Shown here: positions 24,990 to 35,155 of the stretch, one piece after another
How the letters are laid out: every line of letters starts with the position of its first letter
How positions within the stretch are numbered: position 1 is the first letter of the stretch
Assembly: GCA_020161135.1 (NCBI GenBank)
Contig: JAIUOB010000004.1
Location: 310,001 to 374,000 of the forward strand
DNA from: Gemmatimonadota bacterium
GTDB lineage: Bacteria; Gemmatimonadota; Gemmatimonadetes; Gemmatimonadales; Gemmatimonadaceae
Direction: 5' to 3'
DNA: 64,000 nucleotides
Position numbers and translations under genes: made by a program
Notes under the pieces: generated by a model
What the model saw: the letters and a program-made list of their open reading frames with translations, nothing else
What the model was told of the DNA's origin: nothing
Database searches by the model: none

Positions 24990-27900
24990 CTACTGCCGCC
25001 GCACGCTCACGACGTAGCGCCCCTGCGACTTGCGATTGTTCGCCACGGCGGCGCCTTCGATGCGCACTGAGTACAGCCCGGGCGTGAGCTGGCGCGTGAT
25101 GCGCGCGCAGTAGTCGCGGTTGTTGCCGTCGTTGTCGTCCAGGCTGGTGATGAGCGTGTTGTTCCCATCCAGCAGGGTGAGCACCGGATCCAGCTCCACA
25201 CCGAACCCGCAGGCGCCGTTCTGCCCGGTCACTTCGAGCGTATAGGTGCCGGCCTGCGTCACGGGAATCACCGAGAAGTCGAGGTCGCTCTGGCTGCTGA
25301 TCTCACCGGTGATGTAGCCGTCCACCCACAGCACGTCGGCGTCGGTGGGGGTGTTGTTCGCCTCGAGCTCTGCGGCGCCAAGGAGGGCGAAGCTGGCGTT
25401 GTACTCACCCGCGCCGTTCACGGTGATGACGGTGGGATTCACCACGCGGCCGAAGGCACCGAACGCGCGCATCGGTGCGCCGTACCGGCCGTCGAGGTCC
25501 TCATCGGTCGCGCCCATCACGAGGTACGTACCGTCCGACAGCCCCGTGAAGCGGAACGACCCGTCGCTGCCCCCCTGGATGGTCGTCATCACGCCGGTGA
25601 CACGGTTCCAGAGCCGCACCTGCAACCGCCGCGGCGGCGCCGACGTGGCCGTGAGGGCATTGCGGCCGCTCAGCAGACCGCGCCCGAAGAAGAACAGGTT
25701 GTTGTTCGGATCGGCCTGGTCGCGGATGGGGATCGCGTAGTCGACCAGCCGCGAACGCAGTTCGGAGGCCGACAGCCCCGGCTCCCGCGCCAGCAGCAGC
25801 GCCGCGACGCCCGCCACGTGCGGCGTCGCCATCGACGTACCCTGCCAGAAGTCACTGCTGGCCTGCTGCGTCTGGAAGTTCCACGTCGCCGAGAGCACAC
25901 CACCCGGCAACCCGAACGCGCTGCCGACATCACCGCCCGGCGCGGCGATGGTGATCGTCGAGCCGTAGTTCGAGTAGTTGGGGCTGCGGTACGTCGGCCC
26001 CACGGATGCCACCGAGATGACACCCGGGTAGCCGGCCGGGTAGCCGGAGGTGGGCTGGCCATCGTTGCCTGCCGCCGCGATGATGAGCGCCCCTGCGAGC
26101 TGCGCCGACTGCACGGCCGCCTGTCCCACGGTGGACGGGAAGTTGCCGCCAAGGCTCATGTTGATGATGCGCGACGGCGTGGTCGAGATGAATCCGCCCT
26201 GCCCGTTCGACGCCTGCAGGCCCGCCGCATAGAGCACGGCCTGCGCCACATCGAAGGTGGTGCCACCGCCCAGTCCCAGCGCGCGAATCGGGCGGATGCG
26301 CAACTGCCAGTTCACGCCGACCAGCCCACCCGGTGCGCCGCGCGCCGCACCGATCGTCGCCGCCACGTGCAGGCCGTGGTTGCCACTCGTCTTGAACGCG
26401 CCGTAGCAGTCGAGCGCCTCGTTGTAGTCCCGATCGGCCGGATTGGTCGGGTCGGGATCGTACCCGTTGCCGTCGGAGCCGGCGTCGATGTTGCCGCCGC
26501 TGCACAGGCGCACCGAGTTGGCGCTGACGAAGTCGTAGCCGTCGTTGGTGAGCACGCCGATCATCGACGGATGATCGAAGCGGATGCCGTCATCGATGAC
26601 CGACACGAGCACGTTCGAGGAGCCGGTCGTCATCTGCCACGCCCGCGGCAGCGACATCATGTTGTAGTGCCACGACTGCTCCACGTAGCGCGACGTGCCG
26701 GGGAAATTGCCGCTGCCCGGGAAGCTGGAGAGCGCTGCCATAGCCGACGCCGGTGTCGCGTACGGCTTGCCGAACGGGTCGGGCACGAGCGCGCGCAGGT
26801 CGCCCACGCGGTGCATCGCCACACTCCACGCTCGACCGATGCCGCCACGCTCGATGCGCGACAGCCGGATGATGCCGTTGCGCTCGACCGAGCGCACGCG
26901 CGGATCACGGCGCAGCGCTGCCATCGCCTCGGCTTCGGTGACGCCCGGGGCCACCTTCACTCGCGCCGTGAGCAGCGCCGGCGAGATGTCCGCCACCGAG
27001 ACCAGGCGCGCGTTCTCGAGCGGGGCGATGGCGTTGGCGATGGTCGTGCGTAGCGCCGCCATCGCACCCACCTGCCGATACGCACTCACCGACGCCGGCG
27101 CGTTGACGCCATCAGCCGCGTACGTCACGAGGAGTTCGCCCGGCACGTGATCGGGGGCGGCCGGCGCCGACGCGCTGCTGCGCGCCGCCGACGCGGCACG
27201 CACAGCGGACTTGCCGACCACACGGCCGCCCACGTCCGGCACCACCACCGGCGCACTGCGCGTGCGGTGCGTGGGCCCCTTCGCCGCAGCGGCGGCGGCG
27301 GCCGCCGACGTGCGCACCGTCGGGAACAGCGCCCCCAGCGATACGACACCGCTGATGCGTCCGTTCGGCGCGCCGATGATCGTGAACTGCACGCTCCCCG
27401 GGTTGAGTCCCGGCGACGACGCCGTGACCGTGGCCGTGCCGGCAAAGCGCGAGGTCGTGAATGTCGTCGCCGCGTTGCCGTTGTTGTCGGTCACCACGAG
27501 GGTGTTGCCCAGCGTGCCGGCGTTGGTGGGCACGCTGAACTGCACCGCCACACTGTGCACGCCGTTGCCGAAGGCATCGCGCACACCGGCGGCCAGTGGC
27601 TGTGCGAGCTGGTCGCCCGCGAGCACCGTCTGCGGATTCTGCGACGCGACCACGAGCTGCGTGGGGTTGCCTGCGGAGAGCGCGAGCGGCTGGCTGGTGG
27701 CCGCCGTGAGCCCCGGTGCACTCGCGGTGATGGTCTTCTGCCCCACCGTGCCGCCGATCGTGAGGCCGGTGAAGTTGACCACGCCACCCAGCGCATTCGC
27801 CGTGGCGCCCGACACGACCGTGCCCGCGCCCGTGCCCAGCGTCGCCGTGACGATGGTGGTGTTGTCGGTCGTCACGCGATTGCCGCGCGCATCCTGGATC

Positions 27901-28613
27901 TCCACCTGCGGCTGGTTGGGAAGCGTCACGCCCGCGCGACCATCGCCCGGCTGCCGCAGGAACACCAACTGCGCACCGCGCTGCCGCACCACCACGCTGC
28001 GTTCCCCCTGCGCCGCATCACTCGATGCGCGAATCGCCGCCGAGCCCTCGGCCACCGCGGTCACCACGCCGGCGCCATTCACGGTCGCGACGGCCGGGTT
28101 GAGCGACGACCAGGTCACGGTGCGCCCGGCCACCGCGTTGCCGCGCGCGTCGCGCGGTGTGGCTGTGGCGCGCACCGTATCGGTCAGCGCGCGAATCGTA
28201 TCGGACGCAAATGTCACCGCCACCTGCGTCACCGTCTGCTGCACGGTGACCTGGAACGAGCCGACCGCCGTACCCGACGTCGCGCTGATGCTCGCGGTGC
28301 CGTTGCCGACCGCGGTGACCACACCGCCGGCGACGGTGGCCACCGAGGGATTCGCGCTCGACCAGGCCATCTCGGCACCCGAGATGGTCGCGCCCTTGGA
28401 CGTCTTGGCCGTCGCGGTGAGCGTGACCGTCTCACCAATCGACGTGAGCGGCGCCGAGGGGCCGCTCACCGTCACGGTGGCCGCCACCGGCGGGCCCGCC
28501 GGATCGCCGCCGCAGGCCGACAGGCCGAGGAGGAACACGATACCGAGCGACAGCGTCGGCCGACGGCGCTGGCTGGACCGCGCGAACGCGCGCGCAACGA
28601 GGGACACGGACAC
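24990..28613 (-). CDS. S8 (subtilisin-like) serine peptidase with N-terminal Ig-like domains
   Basis: The GTG at 28611-28613 is chosen because GGAGG (28621-28625) lies seven bases upstream and a lipoprotein signal (FLLGLSACGG) follows. The 1207-residue product has two or three BIG2-type Ig-like domains (for example MAWSSANPSVATVAGGVVTA), two further beta domains, a poly-Ala linker, an inhibitor-like region (VPGELLVTYAADG) and a subtilase domain. The triad is Asp in VSVIDDGIRFDHPS, His in GNHGLHVAATIGA, and Ser in QGTSMATPHVAGVAALL. A C-terminal bacterial pre-peptidase (PPC) domain ends the protein. It should be a lipid-anchored surface protease. The catalytic His motif has Leu where HGTH is usual. 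Confidence 0.88.
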   Translation of the reverse strand: MSVSLVARAFARSSQRRRPTLSLGIVFLLGLSACGGDPAGPPVAATVTVSGPSAPLTSIGETVTLTATAKTSKGATISGAEMAWSSANPSVATVAGGVVTAVGNGTASISATSGTAVGSFQVTVQQTVTQVAVTFASDTIRALTDTVRATATPRDARGNAVAGRTVTWSSLNPAVATVNGAGVVTAVAEGSAAIRASSDAAQGERSVVVRQRGAQLVFLRQPGDGRAGVTLPNQPQVEIQDARGNRVTTDNTTIVTATLGTGAGTVVSGATANALGGVVNFTGLTIGGTVGQKTITASAPGLTAATSQPLALSAGNPTQLVVASQNPQTVLAGDQLAQPLAAGVRDAFGNGVHSVAVQFSVPTNAGTLGNTLVVTDNNGNAATTFTTSRFAGTATVTASSPGLNPGSVQFTIIGAPNGRISGVVSLGALFPTVRTSAAAAAAAAKGPTHRTRSAPVVVPDVGGRVVGKSAVRAASAARSSASAPAAPDHVPGELLVTYAADGVNAPASVSAYRQVGAMAALRTTIANAIAPLENARLVSVADISPALLTARVKVAPGVTEAEAMAALRRDPRVRSVERNGIIRLSRIERGGIGRAWSVAMHRVGDLRALVPDPFGKPYATPASAMAALSSFPGSGNFPGTSRYVEQSWHYNMMSLPRAWQMTTGSSNVLVSVIDDGIRFDHPSMIGVLTNDGYDFVSANSVRLCSGGNIDAGSDGNGYDPDPTNPADRDYNEALDCYGAFKTSGNHGLHVAATIGAARGAPGGLVGVNWQLRIRPIRALGLGGGTTFDVAQAVLYAAGLQASNGQGGFISTTPSRIINMSLGGNFPSTVGQAAVQSAQLAGALIIAAAGNDGQPTSGYPAGYPGVISVASVGPTYRSPNYSNYGSTITIAAPGGDVGSAFGLPGGVLSATWNFQTQQASSDFWQGTSMATPHVAGVAALLLAREPGLSASELRSRLVDYAIPIRDQADPNNNLFFFGRGLLSGRNALTATSAPPRRLQVRLWNRVTGVMTTIQGGSDGSFRFTGLSDGTYLVMGATDEDLDGRYGAPMRAFGAFGRVVNPTVITVNGAGEYNASFALLGAAELEANNTPTDADVLWVDGYITGEISSQSDLDFSVIPVTQAGTYTLEVTGQNGACGFGVELDPVLTLLDGNNTLITSLDDNDGNNRDYCARITRQLTPGLYSVRIEGAAVANNRKSQGRYVVSVRRQ

Positions 28614-28620
28614 GACACTA

Positions 28621-28625
28621 CCTCC
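28621..28625 (-). promoter_or_regulatory. Shine-Dalgarno sequence deciding the subtilase start
   Basis: The minus strand reads GGAGG followed by seven bases and GTG at 28613. It is one of the few clear ribosome binding sites in the window and fixes the GTG start of the subtilase rather than starts further upstream in the same open frame. Confidence 0.65.
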
Positions 28626-28899
28626 ACGGAGGGGACGGACATCGGGCACACATCGGGTGCGGCCGCTTCCCTGTACCACGCGGCACAATTGGGACCGGCG
28701 GCTCATCACCCATGATCTACAGTGCGAACGGCCAGATGAGGAGGGATGGGTCGAGTGACCCGGGAATGGGCGTAGTCGCCTTCCGCCCAACGCCAACGTT
28801 CCCCGGGTCTCGCGGGTAGTCCCTGAGATCCGGTCGCGCACTCCTCGCGGACGGGTGGCGTACCGAGAGAGACGCCCTGTCAACTGTTTCGCCCTACCC

Positions 28900-31563
28900 G
28901 TGCGCCTTCGATCGATCCCCGCTCTTGTCCTGCTCGCCAGCGCGTCGCCCGTCGGCGCGCGCCGGGCGACCGCCCAGCCGTCACCCAAGATCGCATCGGC
29001 CACGCGGACATCCCGCGCTCCGCGCATCGACGGCCGGCTGTCCGAGGCGGAATGGCAGCGCGCCGAGGTCATCAGCGACCTCACGCAGCAGCGGCCGCTC
29101 CCGGGCGGCGCCCCCACCGAACGCACCCTCGTCTACCTGCTCTACGACGACGAGGCGGTGTACGTGGGTGCCCGCCTGCTCCGCCGTGACCCGCGCGCCA
29201 TCGTCCGCAACCTGTCTCGCCGGGACGGTGGCGGCAGCGCCGAGCGCTTCACCATTACGCTCGATCCGCAGCGTGACCGGCGAACGGGTGTAGGCTTCGG
29301 CGTGACCGCAGCGGGGGTGCGCTCCGACTTCCGGCACACGCAGGACGACGACATGCGCGGCCGCGAGAGCCAGTTCGATCCCGTCTGGACGGCCAGCGCG
29401 CAGGTCGACTCGGCCGGCTGGACGGCGGAGATGCGCATCCCGCTCTCGCAACTGCGCTTCCCGGCGGCCGCGCGACAGCAGTGGGGCGTGCAGTTCGATC
29501 GCTGGCTCCCCGACAAGAACGAGGAGTTGCAGTGGGTCATGATCCCGCCGACCGAGACCGGCTACATCTCCCGGTTCGGCACCCTCGTCGGCATCGACAG
29601 CGTGCGCAACGTGCGCCCGGTGGAGGTGCTCCCCTACCTCGCCGGCGACGCCACGCGCCGCGCGACCACCGGCGTCGTGCGCAATCCGCTCAATCGCCCC
29701 CTCGCCGGTCGGGTCGGTGGTGACATCAAGTTCGGGCTCGGTTCGAACCTGACCGTCGACGCAACCATCAATCCGGACTTCGGACAGGTGGAGGCCGATC
29801 CGGCCGAGGTGAATCTCAGCGCCTTCGAGACGTTCTTCGACGAACGGCGTCCGTTCTTCGTCGAGGGCGGCGAGATGCTCCGCGGCAGCGGCGCGCAGTA
29901 CTTCTATGCGCGACGCATCGGGGCACCACCGCATGCCGGCGCGAGCGGCGACTTCGTCGACATCCCGCGCGCCAGCACCATTCTCGGCGCCGCCAAGATC
30001 ACGGGTCGTCTGCCGAGTCGCCTGTCGGTGGGCGGGCTCGCGGCCGTCACGGCGCAGGAAGTGGCGCGCACGTATCACATCGACTCCGCCTTCACGGGCC
30101 GTGTGCGCGTGGAGCCCCGCACCGCGTACAGCGTGGGGCGCCTGCAGCAGGAGATCGGCCAACAGGCATCGACCGTGGCACTGTCGTGGTCCACCACGAA
30201 CCGGCAGTTCGGCGGGGACTCCCAACTCGCCGCATTGCTGCCACGCGACGCGTACTACGCCGGCGTCGACTGGCGCCTCCGCTTCCAGCAGGGCAAGTAC
30301 GCGATCAGCGGGTTCGCGGCCGGCACGCGCGTGGACGGCGACACCGCGGCCATCCGGCGGCTGCAGACGGCCAGCACGCGATTCTTCCAGCGTCCGGACA
30401 TGACCCACGCGCCGCTCGACCCGCTGCGCACGTCCCTGTCGGGCTACTCGCTCATGCTGCGCGCCGACAAGGATGCGGGGCGACGCATCCTGTGGGGCGC
30501 CGAGCTCAAGGCCGAGTCGCCGGGCTTCGAGCTCAACGATCTCGGCCGCATGCAGTCGACCGACGACATCGAGTACAACGCCGACCTGCAAGTGCGTGAG
30601 ACGCGACCGGGGCGGTGGTTCCAGAGCTGGCAGCTCGGATTCGAAACGCGCGGCGCCCGCACGTACGGGGGCGTGCACCAGGGGAACAGTTGGACGCAGA
30701 ACACCCGCTTCACGCTCAAGAACTTCTGGAACATCAACCTGCGCAGCTCCATCGACCTGGCCACCCTCGACGACGCACTCACGCGCGGCGGCCCCCTCAT
30801 GGGGCGGCCGCGCGAGTTCAAGCAGGAGCTCCGGCTCAACAACGCGTTCGGCGCGCCCACCTTTTGGCGCGTCAACGCCGGCTACGGCGTCGACGAGTTC
30901 GACACCTACCGGGTGAACGCCGGCGGTCAGGTCACGCTGCGGCCGTCGTCGCGCGTGTCGCTGTCCGTCGAACCGACGTGGCAGCAGGGCACCGACCCGC
31001 GCCAGTACGTCACGCGCGTGGCGGGCGGCACGCGGACGTACGGCAACCGGTACGTGTTCGGTGTCATCGACCGCAGCACGCTGTCCACCAAGCTGCGTCT
31101 CAACTACACCTTCTCGCCCAACCTCACGATCGAAGGGTATGCGGAGCCGTTCGCGGCGACCGGTCACTACACCGACATGGGCGAACTCGTGGCACCACGC
31201 AGTCGGGCGCTGCGCATGTACGGCACGGACGGCACGACCGTGTCCATCGACTCGGCCGGTACGCGCACCATCACCGATGGCGCCGGACAGTTCACGCTCA
31301 GCAACCGTGACTTTCACGTGCTGTCGTTCCGCTCGAACGTGGTGATGCGCTGGGAGTGGACACCGGGGAGCACGCTGTTCGTCGTGTGGCAGCAGAACCG
31401 CCGCACCAGCGACGCGTACCGGCAGGCGCTCAGCCCGCGCGAGCTGTTCCAGACGACCCGCGCGGCCGGCGACAACCTGGTGTCCGTGAAGGTCAGCTAC
31501 TGGCTCCCCGTGCTGTTCGGCGGCCAGCGTTACGGCAGCGCGTCACGCACGACGGGCGAGTAA
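28900..31563 (+). CDS. DUF5916 protein with N-terminal CBM9-like domain
   Basis: From the GTG at 28900 the product has a signal peptide (LRSIPALVLLASASPVGA) and 887 residues; a GTG at 28855 in the same frame would add 15 residues. The N-terminal part resembles family 9 carbohydrate-binding domains (RIDGRLSEAEWQRAEVI, AVYVGARLLRRDPRA). The rest shows DUF5916 signatures NPDFGQVEADPAEVNL and FETFFDERRPFFVEG, then many alternating beta strands to the C-terminus, as in outer-membrane barrels. Members are common in Gemmatimonadota, Bacteroidota and Acidobacteriota and have no established activity. It is divergent to the subtilase. Confidence 0.85.
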   Translation: MRLRSIPALVLLASASPVGARRATAQPSPKIASATRTSRAPRIDGRLSEAEWQRAEVISDLTQQRPLPGGAPTERTLVYLLYDDEAVYVGARLLRRDPRAIVRNLSRRDGGGSAERFTITLDPQRDRRTGVGFGVTAAGVRSDFRHTQDDDMRGRESQFDPVWTASAQVDSAGWTAEMRIPLSQLRFPAAARQQWGVQFDRWLPDKNEELQWVMIPPTETGYISRFGTLVGIDSVRNVRPVEVLPYLAGDATRRATTGVVRNPLNRPLAGRVGGDIKFGLGSNLTVDATINPDFGQVEADPAEVNLSAFETFFDERRPFFVEGGEMLRGSGAQYFYARRIGAPPHAGASGDFVDIPRASTILGAAKITGRLPSRLSVGGLAAVTAQEVARTYHIDSAFTGRVRVEPRTAYSVGRLQQEIGQQASTVALSWSTTNRQFGGDSQLAALLPRDAYYAGVDWRLRFQQGKYAISGFAAGTRVDGDTAAIRRLQTASTRFFQRPDMTHAPLDPLRTSLSGYSLMLRADKDAGRRILWGAELKAESPGFELNDLGRMQSTDDIEYNADLQVRETRPGRWFQSWQLGFETRGARTYGGVHQGNSWTQNTRFTLKNFWNINLRSSIDLATLDDALTRGGPLMGRPREFKQELRLNNAFGAPTFWRVNAGYGVDEFDTYRVNAGGQVTLRPSSRVSLSVEPTWQQGTDPRQYVTRVAGGTRTYGNRYVFGVIDRSTLSTKLRLNYTFSPNLTIEGYAEPFAATGHYTDMGELVAPRSRALRMYGTDGTTVSIDSAGTRTITDGAGQFTLSNRDFHVLSFRSNVVMRWEWTPGSTLFVVWQQNRRTSDAYRQALSPRELFQTTRAAGDNLVSVKVSYWLPVLFGGQRYGSASRTTGE

Positions 31564-31571
31564 CGCGCAGC

Positions 31572-31592
31572 GCGCCGCAGGCAGCGCGGCGC
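31572..31592. terminator. hairpin after the DUF5916 gene
   Basis: The arms GCGCCGC (31572-31578) and GCGGCGC (31586-31592) pair over seven bases with a seven-base loop, eight bases after the DUF5916 stop and before the convergent peptidase gene. GC-rich context makes chance pairing likely, and no T-run follows. Confidence 0.35.
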
Positions 31593-31644
31593 AAGTAGCG
31601 CATGGCGCGTCGCGAAACGTGCGATGCGTCCCGACCAAGGGCGC

Positions 31645-33907
31645 TCAGCGGCGCGCGCTCGGCCCCGGCTGAAAGCGTGGATCACCCGCCTGCCACAGCA
31701 CGAACGCCAACACCGTGGCGCCCCACGCCGGCGACACGTAGAACAGTTCGCCGTGACCGCCTGGGGTGCGCACCCACACGACCGGCCGCCGGCCGCGATT
31801 GGCCGCCTGCAGTCGCGCCACGTATTTCCCGATGAGCATCTCGGTGCCGAAGTTGTAGTCGCCCGACGCACTGTGCAGCAGCATGGCCGGCAACGCGATC
31901 TCGCGCGGCACCTGGTGATAGGCCGACGCCGCCAGCAACTGCCGCACGCCGCCCTCGGTGTCGAGATCACCGATCTCCGCGATGTTGCGCGCGGCGGTGG
32001 GATCGAGTCGCGCACCGCGAATCTCGTCGGGCTGCCCCACCTCGTACAACGCCGCCGCCAGCAACGCCGGGCGCTGCATGGCCACCAGCGCCGGCACCAT
32101 GGCGCCGAACGACGTCCCCGTCACCACCACGCGTCCCGCACTCGTCAAGCGCTGCGCGATGAGCGCCTCGATGGCCGCGATCATGTCGTCGATGGTGCGC
32201 TGCTTCTCGCCCTTGGTCGCCGCGCGATGCCACGCATCGCCCAACTCGCCACCGCCGCGCACATGCGCCCAGGCATACACGCCGCCCTGCGCCACCCAGG
32301 CGAGTACCCGCGGCTCGAAGTGCGGGTCGGTGGTGGTGCCGAACGCCCCGTACGTCTCGATCAGCAGCGGCGCCGTCCCATCGGGGGCATGCCCCATGGC
32401 GGCCGTGTCGTACACGAACGACACGGGCACGCGCGCACCACCATGCGAGGGCGCCTCGAGCTGTCCCGAGACGAGCGTCGGACGCGATCCGGTCGCGCCA
32501 TCGTCGATTCCCAGCGGGCTCGCGAAGCCATCACGCACCCGCAACCACTGCGGCGTCGTGGCCCAGGTCTCGACACTCACCACGGCGCCCTGCTCCGTGG
32601 GTGCACGCCGCACGAGACGCACCGTGCCCTGCACGGGCAGCGCGATCGGCCGCGCTGTCGCCGCGCGCGGCGCGAGATGGCGCAGTGACACGGCGCCCGC
32701 CGCACGCTCCGTGAAGTACACGCCGTCCGCCTGCACGCTGAAGGCCGTGATCACCCCGGCGCGTTCGGCCACCACCGTCTCCCACGGCGGCAGGACATCC
32801 GGCGCGGCGCGGAGCACACGCCGCACGATGGCGCCGCGATCCGCTCCGCGCCGCATGAGCGCGTACACCGTGTCCCCGCGGAGCTGCGGGGCAGCGAGCA
32901 GGTCGGCCGTGTCCGCGAGCAGGGTCCAGCGTGGCGCCGTCCACGCCGCCGCGGGCGACGCAAGACGTGTCAGGTCAGGCAGGGGCGCCACGTACCAGTC
33001 GGTTCCGTTGCGCCGCGCGCGGAACACGGACCCGACCAGCCAACGCGAGTCCGGGCCTGTGAGCACGCGCGTCGGCAGGTCGTCCTTGTCGAACGCCACC
33101 GAGGGCGAGACCTCGAAGCCGAACACGGGCACGTCAGCCGACTGCGGCGTGCCCAGCCGATGCAGGAACTGACGGCCCCGCGCGAGCCGGTCGGCCGAGG
33201 CGCCCGACGCGCTCCCGGGCCACTGTCGTGGATAGAAGAAGCCGCTGTTGTCGGGCAGCCACGTCACTTCGTAGCGCGTGCCGCTCGTCGTGGTGAGCAG
33301 GTCGGGGATCCGGTCGGCACGGAGGGCGCCGCTCGCCGCGTCGACAACGCTGAGCGCGGCGTTGCGGTCACCCTTCTCGGTGGTCCCGATGGCCACCACG
33401 GCGCCATCCCACGATGGCGTGTAGGCGCGCAACGACGCCCCGCCTCGCGCGGCTGCCAGCGCGGAGTCGGAGAGGATCGCGCGCTCGACACGCGCACCGC
33501 GGTCGAGGGCGAACAGCGACGGGCTCGGGCCGAGCCAGCGCGTGAGCACCAGTCCGGCCGGCGTCTCGCGCACCTGATCGAGCGTCGGCAGATCCCGCAT
33601 GACCTGCTCGACGAGCGCGGCCAGCGAATCCTGCCCCACCAACTGCGCGCGAACCTGCTCCGTGTACGTGGCCTGCGCGCCAAGCCAGGCCCGGACGTCT
33701 GCGCGTGGTGTCCTCGAGCCAGCGATACGGATCGGGCACCGGCACGCCGTGCACGGTGTCGACATGTGGCTGCGCAGCCAACGCAGCAGGCGCCGGCACA
33801 CGCGACGGTGACACCGCGGGCGGCGGGCTCGCCGACACGAGGTCGCCTGTCGTCTCCCGCCCGCACGCCGTCAGCAGCAGCGCGAGACCGATCGCGCCAG
33901 AGCGCAT
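31645..33907 (-). pseudogene. prolyl oligopeptidase (S9) gene interrupted by a one-base frameshift
   Basis: The gene begins at the ATG 33905-33907 with a lipoprotein signal (LALLLTACG) and reads into the family motif VPDPYRWLEDT. At that point the frame changes: from about 33705 the S9 sequence (ADVRAWLGAQATYTEQ) continues in another frame to the stop at 31645. Removing one T at 33706 (plus strand) restores a continuous reading WLEDTRADVRAW, which matches the family. The catalytic part shows VVVTGTSFGAM (Ser), SASGDYNFGTEM (acid region) and RTPGGHGELFY (His). It lies 11 bases after the diheme cytochrome gene. This could be a recent pseudogene or a sequencing error. Confidence 0.82.
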
Positions 33908-33918
33908 GCGCGGCCCGC

Positions 33919-34887
33919 TCACTTCGCCGGTGCGCTCTCCACCGCCGGCACCGTGCTGATGTACGCCCACAGCGCCTGCATCTCGACGTCGGTCATGTTC
34001 TTGGCAAACTTCGGCATCACCGACATCGGCTCGCGCAGCGGCGTGCCGTCCTTGCGCACGCCCTCGCGCATCGCGCGCACGAAGTCGTCGTAGCTCCACC
34101 CGGTCAGCCCCGCCGGCGTGAGGTTCGCGGCGGGCGGCCAGTTCGGCGGGCCGGCCACGATGGGGCCCCCCGCGAGATTCGCGCGGTGACAGCCGGTGCA
34201 CCCCTGCACGAGATGCTTGCCGAAGGTCGCATCGGCCACTTCGGCCGGCGGCAGCGCCGCGTGCGCGCCCTCGTGCTTGGTCGGGTGCATGTCGGCCGAG
34301 AACGTCCACTTGCCGGTCGCGACGAGCGCCTTGGCGACCGGGCCCAGCGTGGAGACGGGCACCGTCTTGTCGACCGGCGGCAGCGAACGGATGTACATGA
34401 CGACGTCCGACAGTTCGCGATCGGACATCGCGAAGAAGTCCTCGGACGGCATGAGTGCGCGCGTGCCATCGGGCTTCACCCCGTGCCGCACGATGCGATC
34501 CCAGTCCTCGGCCGTGTACGACGCCGTGCGCGACCCTGCGCCGGTCGTGAGGTTGGGCCCGAGGATCTGCCCCATCGCGGGGTCGTCGACCATGGTGCCG
34601 CCGCCGAAGTCGGCGCCATGGCACTCCGCGCACGGGTAGCGCGCCTCGATGAGGTGCTTGCCGCGCGCGATCGCCGCCGTCGTCGCCATCGCGGTGCTGT
34701 CGGTGCCCCCGGCCGAGTCGGCGCCGGCCGGCCACGGCATCGGGAAACCCGTGGTGGGCACCGTCACCGTGCGCGCCAACTGGGTGGCGCTGGCGTTGCC
34801 GGCCCAGACGTAGCCCCCGACCCCGGCGACGACCAGCACGCCCACCAGCCCGCCCACGCCAATCGCCACCTTCTTGATGATGCCCAT
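33919..34887 (-). CDS. membrane-anchored diheme c-type cytochrome
   Basis: The 322-residue protein starts at the ATG 34885-34887 after a GAGGGG stretch that can serve as ribosome binding site. An N-terminal anchor (VAIGVGGLVGVLVVAGVGGYVW) is followed by two heme-c sites, CAECH at residues 86-90 and CTGCH in the second half. Each is followed by Met-containing segments (RALMPSEDFFAMSD and PMSVMPKFAKNMT) that could supply axial ligands. This is the layout of diheme cytochromes that serve alcohol or sugar dehydrogenases. No dehydrogenase is adjacent here; the PQQ enzyme at 5386 is a possible partner. Confidence 0.87.
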   Translation of the reverse strand: MGIIKKVAIGVGGLVGVLVVAGVGGYVWAGNASATQLARTVTVPTTGFPMPWPAGADSAGGTDSTAMATTAAIARGKHLIEARYPCAECHGADFGGGTMVDDPAMGQILGPNLTTGAGSRTASYTAEDWDRIVRHGVKPDGTRALMPSEDFFAMSDRELSDVVMYIRSLPPVDKTVPVSTLGPVAKALVATGKWTFSADMHPTKHEGAHAALPPAEVADATFGKHLVQGCTGCHRANLAGGPIVAGPPNWPPAANLTPAGLTGWSYDDFVRAMREGVRKDGTPLREPMSVMPKFAKNMTDVEMQALWAYISTVPAVESAPAK

Positions 34888-35064
34888 GGGCCCCCTCGAG
34901 GTCCGGAAGTGAATAGGCGGGTAAAGTGCCCCACCTCTCGGGAGCCGTCCAGTCAGCGCGCGACGCGCTTCGTCCCGCAGTGCGGCGCGTCGGGATCGCG
35001 AGGGTAGCCGCTTCGCGTCATTTGCCCCCCGCCCGCTCACAGGCCAACATATGAGCGTCGGCCC

Positions 35065-35082
35065 CCGTTGCACTCGCAACGG
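35065..35082 (+). promoter_or_regulatory. hairpin in the leader of the two-lobed amidohydrolase gene
   Basis: The arms CCGTTGC (35065-35071) and GCAACGG (35076-35082) pair perfectly around a four-base loop. If the coding start is GTG 35156 the hairpin is about 70 bases upstream, within the probable mRNA leader. Function unknown. Confidence 0.3.
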
Positions 35083-35155
35083 CCGGTGCGCCGTCAGTCG
35101 CCCCCTCCATTTCGTCACCGACGGCCGCGCGTTCGGCCGTCCCCGGGAGCCCTTC

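Noticed and set aside
28614-29126. Upstream continuation of the subtilase frame
   Set aside because: The GGAGG at 28621-28625 and the lipoprotein signal fix the start at 28613; the upstream part overlaps the divergent DUF5916 gene.
33368-34735. A 455-codon minus-strand frame spanning the diheme cytochrome and peptidase start
   Set aside because: Only its short stretch from 33907 to about 33707 is real (N-terminus of the S9 gene). The remainder is a shadow of the cytochrome gene and of the shifted peptidase frame.
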